Shown: positions 19,746 to 29,797 of the stretch, one piece after another
How the letters are laid out: the number at the start of each line of letters is the position of its first letter
Position numbering within the stretch: the stretch's first letter is position 1
DNA from: Muribaculaceae bacterium
GTDB taxonomy: Bacteria > Bacteroidota > Bacteroidia > Bacteroidales > Muribaculaceae
Assembly: GCA_022509185.1 (NCBI GenBank)
Contig: JAFLTS010000008.1
Location: 30,631 to 94,630 of the forward strand
Direction of reading: 5' to 3'
Length of the DNA: 64,000 bases
The notes under the pieces: generated by a model
Told to the model about the DNA's origin: nothing
Database searches by the model: none
What the model saw: the letters and a program-made list of their open reading frames with translations, nothing else
Position numbers and translations under genes: made by a program

Positions 19746-21107
19746 ATGCAAGATATAAACGACAACATATCCCCATTGGAAGAGGCTGACTTCGCTGAAG
19801 ACAATAATTCTTCTCTTATTAAAGTGATCGGAGTTGGTGGAGGCGGAAGTAACGCCGTAAACTATATGTACAAGCAAGCCATCCCCAAAGTTAAATTCGT
19901 GGTATGTAACACTGATAAACAACATCTTGAGGATTCACCCGTGCCTCAACGTGTGCTGCTTGGAGAAAACATCACCCATGGACGTGGAGCAGGCAACAAA
20001 CCGGAGGTTGGAAGAAAATGTGCAGAAGCAAGCAGCGAGGCAATTAAGGAGCTTTTTACAGATGGCACTGAAATGGTATTTATCACTGCCGGAATGGGAG
20101 GAGGCACCGGCACCGGGGCCGCACCAGTGGTGGCCAAACTTGCAAAAGAAGCCGGGATGCTCACTATCGGTATTGTAACAGTGCCTTTCATGTTTGAAGG
20201 AGAACAAAAAATCCTCAAGGCTTTGGACGGGGCAAAAGCAATGAGGGATCATGTGGATGCATTATTGCTGATAAATAACGAAAACCTTATTGAATTATAC
20301 CCTGATCTTAACTTTTTCAATGCATTTGAAAAGGCTGATGATACATTAGCCAATGCAGCACGAAGTGTTTCAGACATAATTTCAGAGCGGTGTTATATTA
20401 ATGTAGACTTTGAAGATGTGCGCACCACACTCAAAGACAGCGATACCGCTATCATTTCCACTGCATATGGTGAAGGGGAACATCGTATTTCGGATGCAAT
20501 ACATAATGCTCTTCATTCACCTTTGTTAAAGAGCCATGACATATACACCTCAAAAAGACTTCTTTTCAAGTTTGCCTGTTCAAGACAATCACCAAATGCC
20601 CCTAAAGCTCAGGAGCTTGGCGAAATAAATCATTTTACTTCCAAATTGCCTGACAGCATCGACGTTAAATGGGGTGTAGCCGATGATCCCTCTTTGGGTG
20701 ACCGTGTGAGGGTGACTGTTCTTGCTTCCGGTTTCGATGTAACTTTGCGCGACAGCGATAAAGAAAAAGACAAAGTAATAACTTTCGAAGCCCAAAAGTC
20801 TAAGGATGAGAGAGATGCCCGGATGAAATCAGATGATTCAGGTCGTATCGCAGAAATATATGGAAGCGACAAAGTGATGAAACAACGTCGCAATGCTGCA
20901 AAAATGAAGTATGCTGTCTTGACTCCCGATCAATTTGATGACCATCAGGTAATAGCAATGATTGAATCCAACCCTACTTTTACAAGGGCACCAAGATTCA
21001 ATGAGCAACTTAAAAAATTATCTGAAGTCGTTTCTTCAGAACCCCCGGTTATTGAAAAAGAAATAACAGAAACACGCAACTCACGTACAATTTCATTCGG
21101 AGATTAA
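19746..21107 (+). CDS. ftsZ: Cell division protein FtsZ
   Basis: IKVIGVGGGGSNAVN, ITAGMGGGTGTGAAPVVA, NNENLIELYPD. Confidence 0.96.
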   Translation: MQDINDNISPLEEADFAEDNNSSLIKVIGVGGGGSNAVNYMYKQAIPKVKFVVCNTDKQHLEDSPVPQRVLLGENITHGRGAGNKPEVGRKCAEASSEAIKELFTDGTEMVFITAGMGGGTGTGAAPVVAKLAKEAGMLTIGIVTVPFMFEGEQKILKALDGAKAMRDHVDALLLINNENLIELYPDLNFFNAFEKADDTLANAARSVSDIISERCYINVDFEDVRTTLKDSDTAIISTAYGEGEHRISDAIHNALHSPLLKSHDIYTSKRLLFKFACSRQSPNAPKAQELGEINHFTSKLPDSIDVKWGVADDPSLGDRVRVTVLASGFDVTLRDSDKEKDKVITFEAQKSKDERDARMKSDDSGRIAEIYGSDKVMKQRRNAAKMKYAVLTPDQFDDHQVIAMIESNPTFTRAPRFNEQLKKLSEVVSSEPPVIEKEITETRNSRTISFGD

Positions 21108-21141
21108 GAGTAATAAATTTTTCCGAATTACTTTAAAAACG

Positions 21142-22785
21142 ATGAAAACAGACACTTTCCGTATGGTGGCCAAGACCTTCCAGGGCCTTGAGGATGTGCT
21201 TAGAGATGAATTGATAGATCTTGGAGCAGAAAATGTGGAAATAGGCAACCGTATGGTTTCCTTTGAAGGTGACAACTCAATACTTTATAAAGCTAATTTA
21301 TGTTGCCGTACGGCTTTAAGGATCTTAAAGCCTATCGTAATGTTTAACGCCGCCAACACGGATGAACTTTACGACTATCTCCGAGACCTTGATTGGGAGG
21401 AATTCATGAGTGCAAAATCCACTTTCTCAGTAGATTCCACAGTCTATGGTGATGATTTCTCCCATTCTAAATTTGTGACCTATCGAGTGAAGGATGCCAT
21501 AGTAGACCATTTCCGTGACAAGGATGGAGAAAGACCGTCAATTCGTCTTGAAGGAGCTGATATCCAACTTAATGTTCATATTGCCGGCGATCGTGTCACA
21601 GTTTCCTTAGACTCCAGTGGCGAGCCACTTTATAAAAGAGGTTACAGAGTAGCCCAGACAGATGCCCCCATCAACGAAGTGCTTGCTGCCGGAATTATCT
21701 TGAAAACGGGGTGGAGAGGGCATTCTGATTTTCTGGACCCCATGTGTGGTTCGGGTACTTTTCTAATCGAAGCTGCATTAATTGCTGCTAATATCAATCC
21801 GGGGATTTATCGCGAAAATTTCGCCTTTGAAAAATGGAATGATTTTGATAAAGATCTTTTTGAAGAAATTTATAATGATGACTCCGAAGAAAAAGATTTC
21901 AATTACAAAATATTCGGAGGCGACATAGATCCCGAAGCTATTTCTGTGGCCCGGAAGAACATCAAATCGGCTCATGTGGAGGAAATGATAGACCTTAGCT
22001 GCCAACCTCTCACAGAGTGGCAGGCCGATACAGCAGAAGGAATTATAATAACCAACCCACCATACGGCGAGAGGTTGAGACCTATGAATCTGAATAATCT
22101 TTATCGAGAAATCGGCTCCACCCTCAAAAATAATTTCCAGGGATGGCATGCTTGGATTATAGGTTATCAGGATGAACAGATGAAAGAAATAGGCTTAAAA
22201 CCCTCTGTGAAGATTCCTTTATATAATGGTAACCTAGAATGTACGTTGAGGGAGTATGTTATGTTTGATGGAGCTTATTCACAATTTAGGGCTGAAGGTG
22301 GAAGCGTGGCTTCCGAGGCAGCGGAAAAAAGAAAAGCTGAAGGACCCAGAAAGGTCAGACATATTTCTGATGATGATTGGAAGAAAGAGAGCAAACGCTT
22401 TAATCGTGACCATGGGATGAAAGATAAACCACATTCCCATCAGAAAGGCAGGAATGAACGTGATGACCGGAATCAAAAGCAAAGAGATTTCTTTAAAAGC
22501 CGGGAAGACAGATTCGAAGATTTGCCATCTTTCAATGAAGACAGACGTCAATTTAAACCCGAAAAGCGTCAGTTTAAGGAAGACAGAGGTTCATTTAGGG
22601 AAGATAGAGGTTCATTTAGGGAAGCCAGGAAACCGTATAAGAAAGAGGATAGATCCTTTAACCGGACTTCTACCTATACCCCCGGCAACTCCAAAGGACC
22701 AAGGATTTCTAAAGATTCTGAGACCGTGGTTAATCCAGTGCATCTTCGCAAAAGAAAAAACAAACCTTTTAACCCGGGAAAATAA
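21142..22785 (+). CDS. THUMP domain class I SAM-dependent RNA methyltransferase (RlmL N-terminal-like) with charged C-terminal tail
   Basis: FQGLEDVLRDEL, DPMCGSGTFLIEAALIAANINPG, ITNPPYGERL; the tail after about residue 390 is rich in K/R/D/E. Confidence 0.88.
   Translation: MKTDTFRMVAKTFQGLEDVLRDELIDLGAENVEIGNRMVSFEGDNSILYKANLCCRTALRILKPIVMFNAANTDELYDYLRDLDWEEFMSAKSTFSVDSTVYGDDFSHSKFVTYRVKDAIVDHFRDKDGERPSIRLEGADIQLNVHIAGDRVTVSLDSSGEPLYKRGYRVAQTDAPINEVLAAGIILKTGWRGHSDFLDPMCGSGTFLIEAALIAANINPGIYRENFAFEKWNDFDKDLFEEIYNDDSEEKDFNYKIFGGDIDPEAISVARKNIKSAHVEEMIDLSCQPLTEWQADTAEGIIITNPPYGERLRPMNLNNLYREIGSTLKNNFQGWHAWIIGYQDEQMKEIGLKPSVKIPLYNGNLECTLREYVMFDGAYSQFRAEGGSVASEAAEKRKAEGPRKVRHISDDDWKKESKRFNRDHGMKDKPHSHQKGRNERDDRNQKQRDFFKSREDRFEDLPSFNEDRRQFKPEKRQFKEDRGSFREDRGSFREARKPYKKEDRSFNRTSTYTPGNSKGPRISKDSETVVNPVHLRKRKNKPFNPGK
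22571..22630 (+). repeat. 21-bp tandem repeat in the methyltransferase tail
   Basis: Consecutive units gacagaggttcatttagggaa / gatagaggttcatttagggaa encode DRGSFRE DRGSFRE; degenerate copies flank. Confidence 0.8.
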
Positions 22786-22809
22786 CCCCAAACATTTCTG
22801 CTCCCGGAG

Positions 22810-23781
22810 ATGGATTTCAAAACAGGGATTGGGAAAACAGGTGTGGCGTTGGCTTATATAATAGCCTTCGCCATGTGTGTTTTAAATTTGATCTTCCATC
22901 CTGTGATTATAGATGGCCTTCCTTATGGATTATGTCTACCCTCTCCCGATATGTGGCCTTTGGACCCAGTTGGATCCTGGATTATAAATCTGGTGCTTGT
23001 TGCAGTCATTACTCTGCTCCTTTTCCTGATTAATAAAAGTTATAATTTTATTAGGACCACTGAACCGGCTTTAATTGCGATTTTTCCTATAATGACAATG
23101 TCAGTACCCTGGTTTAGTCAGGGGGTAAACACATCTGTTATCTTATGTCTGGTAAATGTGGTATGTCTGGCTATAATCTTTGCCAGTTATGATACAAGAA
23201 ACGCTACCCAACAGATGTTTACTGTCGGAGTTTTTCTTGGAATCGGCTCTATGTTCCAATATGCATTTCTTCCCATGGCATTTGTGTATTTTGTATGGGC
23301 TTTGTTTATGAAAGTTCTTAGAATCAAAGAAACATTTGCTTTTGTATTAGGAATTTTATGTCCATATTGGATTGCTCTGGGCATTGGATGGCTTAAATTC
23401 TCAGATTTTCAGTTTCCTTCACTTACTCCCCTCTTCGATGTTAAGCAAGACCATTATGAAATCATATTATTACTGGTTGCAATAGCCATAGCAGCAGTAA
23501 TAGGTTTTATGTTGGCCGTTACTAATTTCATGAAGCTCTATGCCGGAAATTCAAAAGTGAATGCCATGAATCTTTGTATTAATATTTTGGGAGCAGCTTC
23601 CGTGATTTGTATCTTGGTAGATTTTGATAACATGCCGGCTTATGTAGTGACTCTATTTATGTGTTGCGCTATTCAATTAGCCAATATTTGCGCTCTTTGG
23701 AATCCTCCTTATCCTTGGCTTGTTTCTGCACTTCCCTCATTTTTGTATATTGCTGTGTTTGTCTGTAGCCTGATTTTTTGA
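22810..23781 (+). CDS. Multi-pass membrane protein of unknown function
   Basis: 323 aa with many hydrophobic segments; no family motif recognised. Confidence 0.7.
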   Translation: MDFKTGIGKTGVALAYIIAFAMCVLNLIFHPVIIDGLPYGLCLPSPDMWPLDPVGSWIINLVLVAVITLLLFLINKSYNFIRTTEPALIAIFPIMTMSVPWFSQGVNTSVILCLVNVVCLAIIFASYDTRNATQQMFTVGVFLGIGSMFQYAFLPMAFVYFVWALFMKVLRIKETFAFVLGILCPYWIALGIGWLKFSDFQFPSLTPLFDVKQDHYEIILLLVAIAIAAVIGFMLAVTNFMKLYAGNSKVNAMNLCINILGAASVICILVDFDNMPAYVVTLFMCCAIQLANICALWNPPYPWLVSALPSFLYIAVFVCSLIF

Positions 23782-23783
23782 TA

Positions 23784-24785
23784 ATGAAAATAATAACTGA
23801 CAGTGCTATCCCTTTCCTTAAAGGAAGAATTCCTGATTCAATAGAAAAGGAAGAATTTCCCGGTGATGAAATCACTTCTGAAAAAATAAAGGATGCTGCG
23901 GCCATAGTGGTAAGAACGCGTACCAAATGTAATGAAGGATTGCTGAAAGACTCATCTGTTAAATTAATTGTTACAGCTACCATTGGTACTGATCATATTG
24001 ATATTCCATGGTGTGAGAAACATGGTATTAAGGTGAAAAGCGCTCCGGGATGCAATGCCCCGGGGGTGGCTCAATATGTTCTGGCCTCATTATTCAAAAG
24101 CGGTTTTGATATCGAAAAAGATACATTGGGAATAATCGGATACGGCAATGTGGGACAGAAGCTGGCCGAATGGGCTACCCAAATGGGAATTAGAACATTG
24201 ATTTCTGATGCTCCTCGACAAAAAGCAGGTAATAAAGATATTGACTATAAGCCTTTGGATTTCGTTTTGCGAAATAGCGATGCAGTCACTCTTCATGTGC
24301 CTTTAACCAAAGAAGGCGATTTTCCCACTTTTCATATGATCGGTAAAAGTCAGATCGGATTATTAAAACAAAACTGCTTGTTAATTAACTCTTCACGGGG
24401 AGGAGTGGTAAATGAGGCGGAATTAAAAGAGGCTTTAAAGGATGGAAAAATAAGGGCAGTAACTGATACGTGGGAAAATGAACCATATATAGATTCCGAA
24501 CTATTAAAACTTTCCTTTATATCCACTCCTCATATTGCCGGATATTCTTATGAAGGGAAAAAGAGAGCTACAATGATGGCGCTGGAAGCCTTGGAGGAAT
24601 ATCTGGAAATTAAAACAAATAAGGCAGATCTGTTTTGTAACCCGAAGAATACAACGATAACTAAAAAGATTATTGAAGACTCTTACAATCCTTTAGAAGA
24701 CAGTGAAAATCTTAAGAACAATCCTCTGGATTTCGAAACTTTGCGCAACACTTACAATTATCGGCATGAACCATTATTCTCTTAG
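23784..24785 (+). CDS. pdxB: 4-phosphoerythronate dehydrogenase
   Basis: GTDHIDIPWCEKHGIKVKSAPGCNAPGVAQYVLA, LGIIGYGNVGQKLA, INSSRGGVVNE, TPHIAGYSYEGKKRAT. ATG at 23784 preferred over the TTG at 23778. Confidence 0.9.
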   Translation: MKIITDSAIPFLKGRIPDSIEKEEFPGDEITSEKIKDAAAIVVRTRTKCNEGLLKDSSVKLIVTATIGTDHIDIPWCEKHGIKVKSAPGCNAPGVAQYVLASLFKSGFDIEKDTLGIIGYGNVGQKLAEWATQMGIRTLISDAPRQKAGNKDIDYKPLDFVLRNSDAVTLHVPLTKEGDFPTFHMIGKSQIGLLKQNCLLINSSRGGVVNEAELKEALKDGKIRAVTDTWENEPYIDSELLKLSFISTPHIAGYSYEGKKRATMMALEALEEYLEIKTNKADLFCNPKNTTITKKIIEDSYNPLEDSENLKNNPLDFETLRNTYNYRHEPLFS

Positions 24786-24793
24786 AAAGAATT

Positions 24794-26320
24794 TTATGGA
24801 TTCGTGAGACGATAGCTGAACCGTCTCATCAAAGGAGAAATAACAGGTATATTTTCAAACAGCGCAACTATTGCGGCATAGATTAAAATGAGCAAAGTGC
24901 GGCACACATATAAAGCCCAGGCCGGGAAAACCAATTCCATCAAAATTCCGGCAATATAAAACACTGCTGCCAATACTGTATAAGAAGCTATACTCTTTAG
25001 ATCATAAGGAAGGGGATAATATTTTTTTCCTAAAAAATAACTGATGACCATCACAGCAAAATAAGCTGCCAAAGCCCCCCATGCAGATCCCATATATCCA
25101 TTTGGAATTCCGATAAATGGCACAAGCCAGATATTAAGACCTAACATGATAGCGAAACACATAAGGGATAAATACATCCCCCATCTTGTCTTGTCTGTGA
25201 GCTTATACCATAAAGAAAGATTGAAAAACACTCCGAAACATAATTCAGCTCCCATCATTACCGGCACTACCTGTAATCCCGACCAATAATTCGGAGAGAT
25301 GAAATATCTTACAAAAGGTAAATAAAACATTACACCCAGGAATATGAGCCAACCGAATATTATGAAATACTTCATGGCGTCGGCATACATCATACCGCTG
25401 GTTTCTCCGGCTTTCTTAGCCTGAGAGAAAATAAAGGGTTCATAAGCATATCGGAAAGCCTGGGTGAACATCACCATTACAATGGCTATTTTCATATTGG
25501 CCCCATAAATACCTATCATTGATCTGGCTGCCTCTTCATCAGAAATAAGATAGGGCATAAGAAGCTGCCCCATATTCTGGCTCAACATACCCGCTATCGC
25601 TAAAATCAATAATGGCCAGCTATAACTCAACATTCTTTTCAGGAGATCTCCCGAAAATCTCCAGGCCCTACCAATCAGTTGTGGCATCAAAAGAATAAGG
25701 ATAGTATAGGAAGAAATTATGTTGGCTACAAATATCCAGCCTATACCAAAACTTTCTCCTCCTAAGGGCTGATAGAACCATGATATAAAACCCGGATTTG
25801 ATTTTGCAATGAGTGGGCAGAGAAGCAGGAAGAAGAGATTAAGCCCGATATTTAAGGCCACATTGATAAGTTTGATTCCTGCAAATCTCCATGATTTATT
25901 CTTATATCTTAGATACGCGAAAGGAAGGTTACAGAAAGCATCTACTGCCACTGTAGCTCCGATAAGCCAAACGAATAAAGACTGGTTGGGGAGCTTAAGT
26001 GCATTGGAAATTGGTTGCAAGAAAACTGTAAGGACAATCAGAAAAGCAAGTGAAGTGAATCCCACAGATATCAGGGAAGTTGTATATACTTTTCCCGGAT
26101 CTTCTTCCTTATTGGCAAACCGGAAAAAACCGGTCTCCATTCCATAGTTCAAAACAACCAGCATCACTGCGGTCACTCCATATAGATATGTCACAATCCC
26201 ATATTCTTCCGTCGGGAAAAGATAGACATATAGAGGCACCAGACACCAGTTGAGGAATCGTCCGAGTATACTGCTAAGGCCGTAAACGGCCGTGTCTTTT
26301 GCTAAGGCCTTTATACTCAT
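24794..26320 (-). CDS. Polysaccharide biosynthesis / Wzx-like flippase
   Basis: 508 aa, about 12-14 hydrophobic segments, KDTAVYGLSSILGRFLNWCLVPLYVYLFPTEEYGIVTYLY. Confidence 0.85.
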   Translation of the reverse strand: MSIKALAKDTAVYGLSSILGRFLNWCLVPLYVYLFPTEEYGIVTYLYGVTAVMLVVLNYGMETGFFRFANKEEDPGKVYTTSLISVGFTSLAFLIVLTVFLQPISNALKLPNQSLFVWLIGATVAVDAFCNLPFAYLRYKNKSWRFAGIKLINVALNIGLNLFFLLLCPLIAKSNPGFISWFYQPLGGESFGIGWIFVANIISSYTILILLMPQLIGRAWRFSGDLLKRMLSYSWPLLILAIAGMLSQNMGQLLMPYLISDEEAARSMIGIYGANMKIAIVMVMFTQAFRYAYEPFIFSQAKKAGETSGMMYADAMKYFIIFGWLIFLGVMFYLPFVRYFISPNYWSGLQVVPVMMGAELCFGVFFNLSLWYKLTDKTRWGMYLSLMCFAIMLGLNIWLVPFIGIPNGYMGSAWGALAAYFAVMVISYFLGKKYYPLPYDLKSIASYTVLAAVFYIAGILMELVFPAWALYVCRTLLILIYAAIVALFENIPVISPLMRRFSYRLTNP

Positions 26321-27367
26321 TTAAGCGAGCTGGAAGTCTTCTTCAAACAGGCTACCCGGTTTGGTGTGTCTTTTGCGTTTAAGGTGTGTAAAGGCCAGGT
26401 CTGTAGCTTCCCGACCTCTGGGAGTGCGTTTTAGAAAACCCTCTTTTATCAAAAAGGGTTCATACACTTCCTCAAGGGTTCCGGGATCTTCTCCAAGAGC
26501 AGTGGCAATTGTAGACAATCCTACCGGACCTCCTTGAAATTTATCTATTATTGTGAGCAGAATTCTATTGTCTATTTCATCAAGACCATATCTGTCAATA
26601 TTCAAAGCCTCCAGGGCATGTCTGGCTATTGAGATGTCGATGGCACCGGTGCCTTTTACCATTGCGAAATCCCTCACCCTTCTTAATAATGCATTAGCCA
26701 CACGTGGTGTTCCACGGCTTCTAAGGGCTATTTCCAGAGCCGCATCATCATCAATCTTAACATTCAGCAATCTTGCAGAACGTTTCACAATTCCTTGCAA
26801 CACCTTGTGGTCATAGTATTCAAGGTGAAGGTTTATTCCGAATCTTGCTCTTAAAGGCGAGGTGAGCAGGCCGCTTCTGGTAGTCGCTCCAATTAAAGTG
26901 AAGGGTGGAATGTTGAGCTGAACACTTCGTGCTCCCGGTCCTTTATCCAACAGGATATCTATTCTATAGTCTTCCATTGCGGAATACAGATATTCCTCCA
27001 CTATAGGATGAAGCCTGTGAATCTCATCTATGAATAGAACATCCTTTTCTTCCAGACTCATAAGAATACCTGCAAGATCGCCGGGTTTGTCAAGCACGGG
27101 ACCTGAAGTAACTTTGAATCCCACGCCCAGTTCATTGGCCACTATATTGGATAAAGTGGTTTTACCAAGTCCGGGAGGACCATGAAGCAAGGTATGATCA
27201 AGGGCCTCCCCTCTCATACGGGCTGCCTTTACAAAAACCCTAAGATTAGATAAAATTCCTTCCTGGCCTTGGAAATCATCAAATTCTAAAGGTCGCAAGG
27301 CTTTCTCTATATCCTTATCATTTTCTCTAATCTGGCGTTGTCGTATATCGAAACCCTCATCTTGCAT
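26321..27367 (-). CDS. ruvB: Holliday junction branch migration helicase RuvB
   Basis: [87 protein letters not shown]. Confidence 0.97.
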   Translation of the reverse strand: MQDEGFDIRQRQIRENDKDIEKALRPLEFDDFQGQEGILSNLRVFVKAARMRGEALDHTLLHGPPGLGKTTLSNIVANELGVGFKVTSGPVLDKPGDLAGILMSLEEKDVLFIDEIHRLHPIVEEYLYSAMEDYRIDILLDKGPGARSVQLNIPPFTLIGATTRSGLLTSPLRARFGINLHLEYYDHKVLQGIVKRSARLLNVKIDDDAALEIALRSRGTPRVANALLRRVRDFAMVKGTGAIDISIARHALEALNIDRYGLDEIDNRILLTIIDKFQGGPVGLSTIATALGEDPGTLEEVYEPFLIKEGFLKRTPRGREATDLAFTHLKRKRHTKPGSLFEEDFQLA

Positions 27368-27371
27368 ATTG

Positions 27372-27402
27372 CAAAGTTACACGAAAATTTCCTATTATTC
27401 AA
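27372..27402 (-). promoter_or_regulatory. Putative Bacteroidetes-type promoter of ruvB
   Basis: Reverse strand TTG-N20-TAACTTTG; box ends 4 nt before ATG (27365-27367). Confidence 0.6.
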
Positions 27403-27471
27403 TTTGTGAAATAAGAGCTCTATTCTGTTCACTTCCATTAATAAGGCATGGTTTTATTAAATAAAAAAATA

Positions 27472-27479
27472 TAATTTTG
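27472..27479 (+). promoter_or_regulatory. Putative -7 box of the RNase H gene
   Basis: TAATTTTG matching TAnnTTTG, 5 nt before ATG at 27485; the -33 element is only weakly matched. Confidence 0.45.
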
Positions 27480-27484
27480 CTCTT

Positions 27485-28135
27485 ATGAAATATTATGTAG
27501 TTTTCATAGGTCATAATCCGGGAATTTATGATGATTGGGAAGAAGTGAAATTACAGACATCCGGATTTCCCGGAGCAGTATTCAAGGGTTATTCCACATC
27601 AGCCGAAGCGGCAGAAGCCTACAGGAACTTTTCAGGAGTTGAAGATCGAAAGGAACTGTTCACATTGATATCCTCTCCTTCGTATGAATCTTCCGACAAT
27701 TCATTAAAATCATGGGAAAACAATCCTGAAATTGATAAGAATGCCTGGGCAGTAGATGCATCTTGTCTGGGCAATCCCGGGAAGATGGAATATCGGGGCG
27801 TTGATTTAAAGACCGGCAATGTTATATTTCAAAAAGGACCTTTTGAGGATGCCACCAATAATATCGGAGAATATCTGGCATTAGTGCATGCAATGGCCCT
27901 CATGACCCGGGAAGGAAATTTTTATAATATATACTCCGATTCCAAGACTGCCATAAGCTGGTGGCGTAATAAAAAAGTCAAGACCCAATTAAAACCAACT
28001 CAAAGGAATAAAAAAGTATTCGAACTTCTGGCAAGAGCTTCAGTCTGGGTAAACACTCATAACTTCCCTGCCCGGGTAATGAAATGGCAGACAGAACGTT
28101 GGGGAGAGATTCCTGCCGATTTCGGAAGAAAATGA
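27485..28135 (+). CDS. rnhA: Ribonuclease H with N-terminal viroplasmin domain
   Basis: MKYYVVFIGHNPGIYDDWEEVKLQTSGFPGAVFKGYSTSAEA (viroplasmin) plus DASCLGNPGKMEYRGVD, NIGEYLALVHAM, YSDSKTAISWW. Confidence 0.93.
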   Translation: MKYYVVFIGHNPGIYDDWEEVKLQTSGFPGAVFKGYSTSAEAAEAYRNFSGVEDRKELFTLISSPSYESSDNSLKSWENNPEIDKNAWAVDASCLGNPGKMEYRGVDLKTGNVIFQKGPFEDATNNIGEYLALVHAMALMTREGNFYNIYSDSKTAISWWRNKKVKTQLKPTQRNKKVFELLARASVWVNTHNFPARVMKWQTERWGEIPADFGRK

Positions 28136-28914
28136 AAGAACAGATCCGTAAGAAATTGCTGGAAACCGGGGCAGCAGCAGTTGGTTTTTGCATAGCAGGT
28201 GAAATAGACAGTGCTGTGCATGAAGACTATAAAAATTGGGTGAAGAAAGGATTTAATGGAGAAATGGCATATCTTGAAAGGCATATTCCTTTACGCCATT
28301 CTACTCAAAACGTACTTCCCGATACCCGAACAGTAATCTCGCTGGCATATAGTTATGTGCCCGAGAAATGGCGTTCTTTAGACCTGCCGATGATTTCAGT
28401 TTATGCCTACGGTGAAGATTATCACAAGCTGTTGAGAAAAATCCTGAAACCAGTGGTGAAGGAGTTTGAAACAACATATGGAGGAAAATGGCGGATTTGT
28501 ATTGACTCTGCGCCCGTGGCGGAAAGATTCTGGGCTATGAAAAGCGGCATCGGGAAGAGATTTATCAACGGATGTATCGGAGTAGAAAATTGCGGCACCT
28601 TATGCTTTCTGGTTGAAATACTCACCACTCTGGAATTTGATGCCGACCAACCGTCCAATACTAAATGTAAAGAATGTATGGAATGTGTGAAAAGTTGTCC
28701 TTCAGGAGCTCTTCTTGGAAATGGATCAATGGATGCCGGGAAGTGTATTAATTATCTTATGATAGAGAAGAAAAGTCCGCTCACTTCTACTGAGAAACAA
28801 TTGCTTGAAAAGAAACCGGGATTTATTTTAGGCTGTGACATCTGCCAGAGGGTATGTCCGCATAACCGGGATTTGCCTCCCGGACAATTGTTTCATAACC
28901 GTTATCCTATTTAG
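28132..28914 (+). CDS. queG: Epoxyqueuosine reductase
   Basis: CKECMECVKSCPSGAL and CDICQRVCPHNRD clusters. ATG at 28132 overlaps the rnhA stop (ATGA); the ORF track start at 28084 is likely too long. Confidence 0.9.
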   Translation: MKEQIRKKLLETGAAAVGFCIAGEIDSAVHEDYKNWVKKGFNGEMAYLERHIPLRHSTQNVLPDTRTVISLAYSYVPEKWRSLDLPMISVYAYGEDYHKLLRKILKPVVKEFETTYGGKWRICIDSAPVAERFWAMKSGIGKRFINGCIGVENCGTLCFLVEILTTLEFDADQPSNTKCKECMECVKSCPSGALLGNGSMDAGKCINYLMIEKKSPLTSTEKQLLEKKPGFILGCDICQRVCPHNRDLPPGQLFHNRYPI

Positions 28915-29043
28915 AGTCTCTATTAATATGGCCCACTTATATCAATAATTTTAATTTCTAATATGCATTAAAAGTTGTAAATTTGCACTAAATGAGTGTC
29001 TAAACACAAATGAAAAAAGGAATCACTTACTAAAGATAAAACT

Positions 29044-29763
29044 ATGGGAAGAGCTTTTGAATACCGTAAAGCCCGCAAATTGAAACGTTGGGGAAATATG
29101 AGCCGCACCTTCACCAGGATTGGTAAGGAAATCACCATGGCTGTGAAGGCCGGAGGTCCTGACCCCGATATGAATCCTCGTCTTCGTGTTCTCATGCAGA
29201 ATGCCAAGGCTGCTAATATGCCAAAAGACACAGTAGAAAGAGCCATCAAAAAGGCTACAGACAAAGATGCAGGAGATTACAAGGAAATAATTTATGAAGG
29301 ATATGGTCCTCATGGAATAGCCATCGTGGTTGAGACAGCCACTGATAATAACCAGCGTACTGTGGCTAATGTAAGGTCTTATTTCAACAAACATGGCGGC
29401 TCTCTTGGCACACAGGGTTCTCTCTCGTTTTTGTTTGATCACAAGAGTGTCTTTCATGTAAAACCCAATGATTCAACCGATAAGGATGAGTTTGAATTGA
29501 GTCTTATGGATTTCGAAGCCGAATTGGAACCAGACGAAGAAGAATGGCTCATCTATGGTGCTTTCGATCAATTCGCCAATCTTCAGAAATTCTTGGAAGA
29601 CAGTGGTATGGAAATACTTTCTGCCGAATTCGAGCGTATTCCCAACGATTATAAGGAAGTGACACCCGAACAACGTGAAGCTATAGAAAAACTTCTTGAA
29701 AAATTCGAAGACGACGAAGATGTGCAGAATGTCTTCCATAATATGAAGGAAGAGGGAGAATAA
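29044..29763 (+). CDS. YebC/PmpR family DNA-binding regulatory protein
   Basis: MGRAFEYRKARKLKRWGNMSRTFTRIGKEITMAVKAGGPDPDMNPRLR, NMPKDTVERAIKKA, GYGPHGIAIVVE. Confidence 0.94.
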   Translation: MGRAFEYRKARKLKRWGNMSRTFTRIGKEITMAVKAGGPDPDMNPRLRVLMQNAKAANMPKDTVERAIKKATDKDAGDYKEIIYEGYGPHGIAIVVETATDNNQRTVANVRSYFNKHGGSLGTQGSLSFLFDHKSVFHVKPNDSTDKDEFELSLMDFEAELEPDEEEWLIYGAFDQFANLQKFLEDSGMEILSAEFERIPNDYKEVTPEQREAIEKLLEKFEDDEDVQNVFHNMKEEGE

Positions 29764-29797
29764 GGATTCCTGAATACATTTAAATTGAAAGTGAGAG

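Noticed and set aside
22571-22630. Short tandem repeats considered as a CRISPR-like array
   Set aside because: Repeats are directly adjacent without spacers, in frame and coding; they are a protein-tail repeat.
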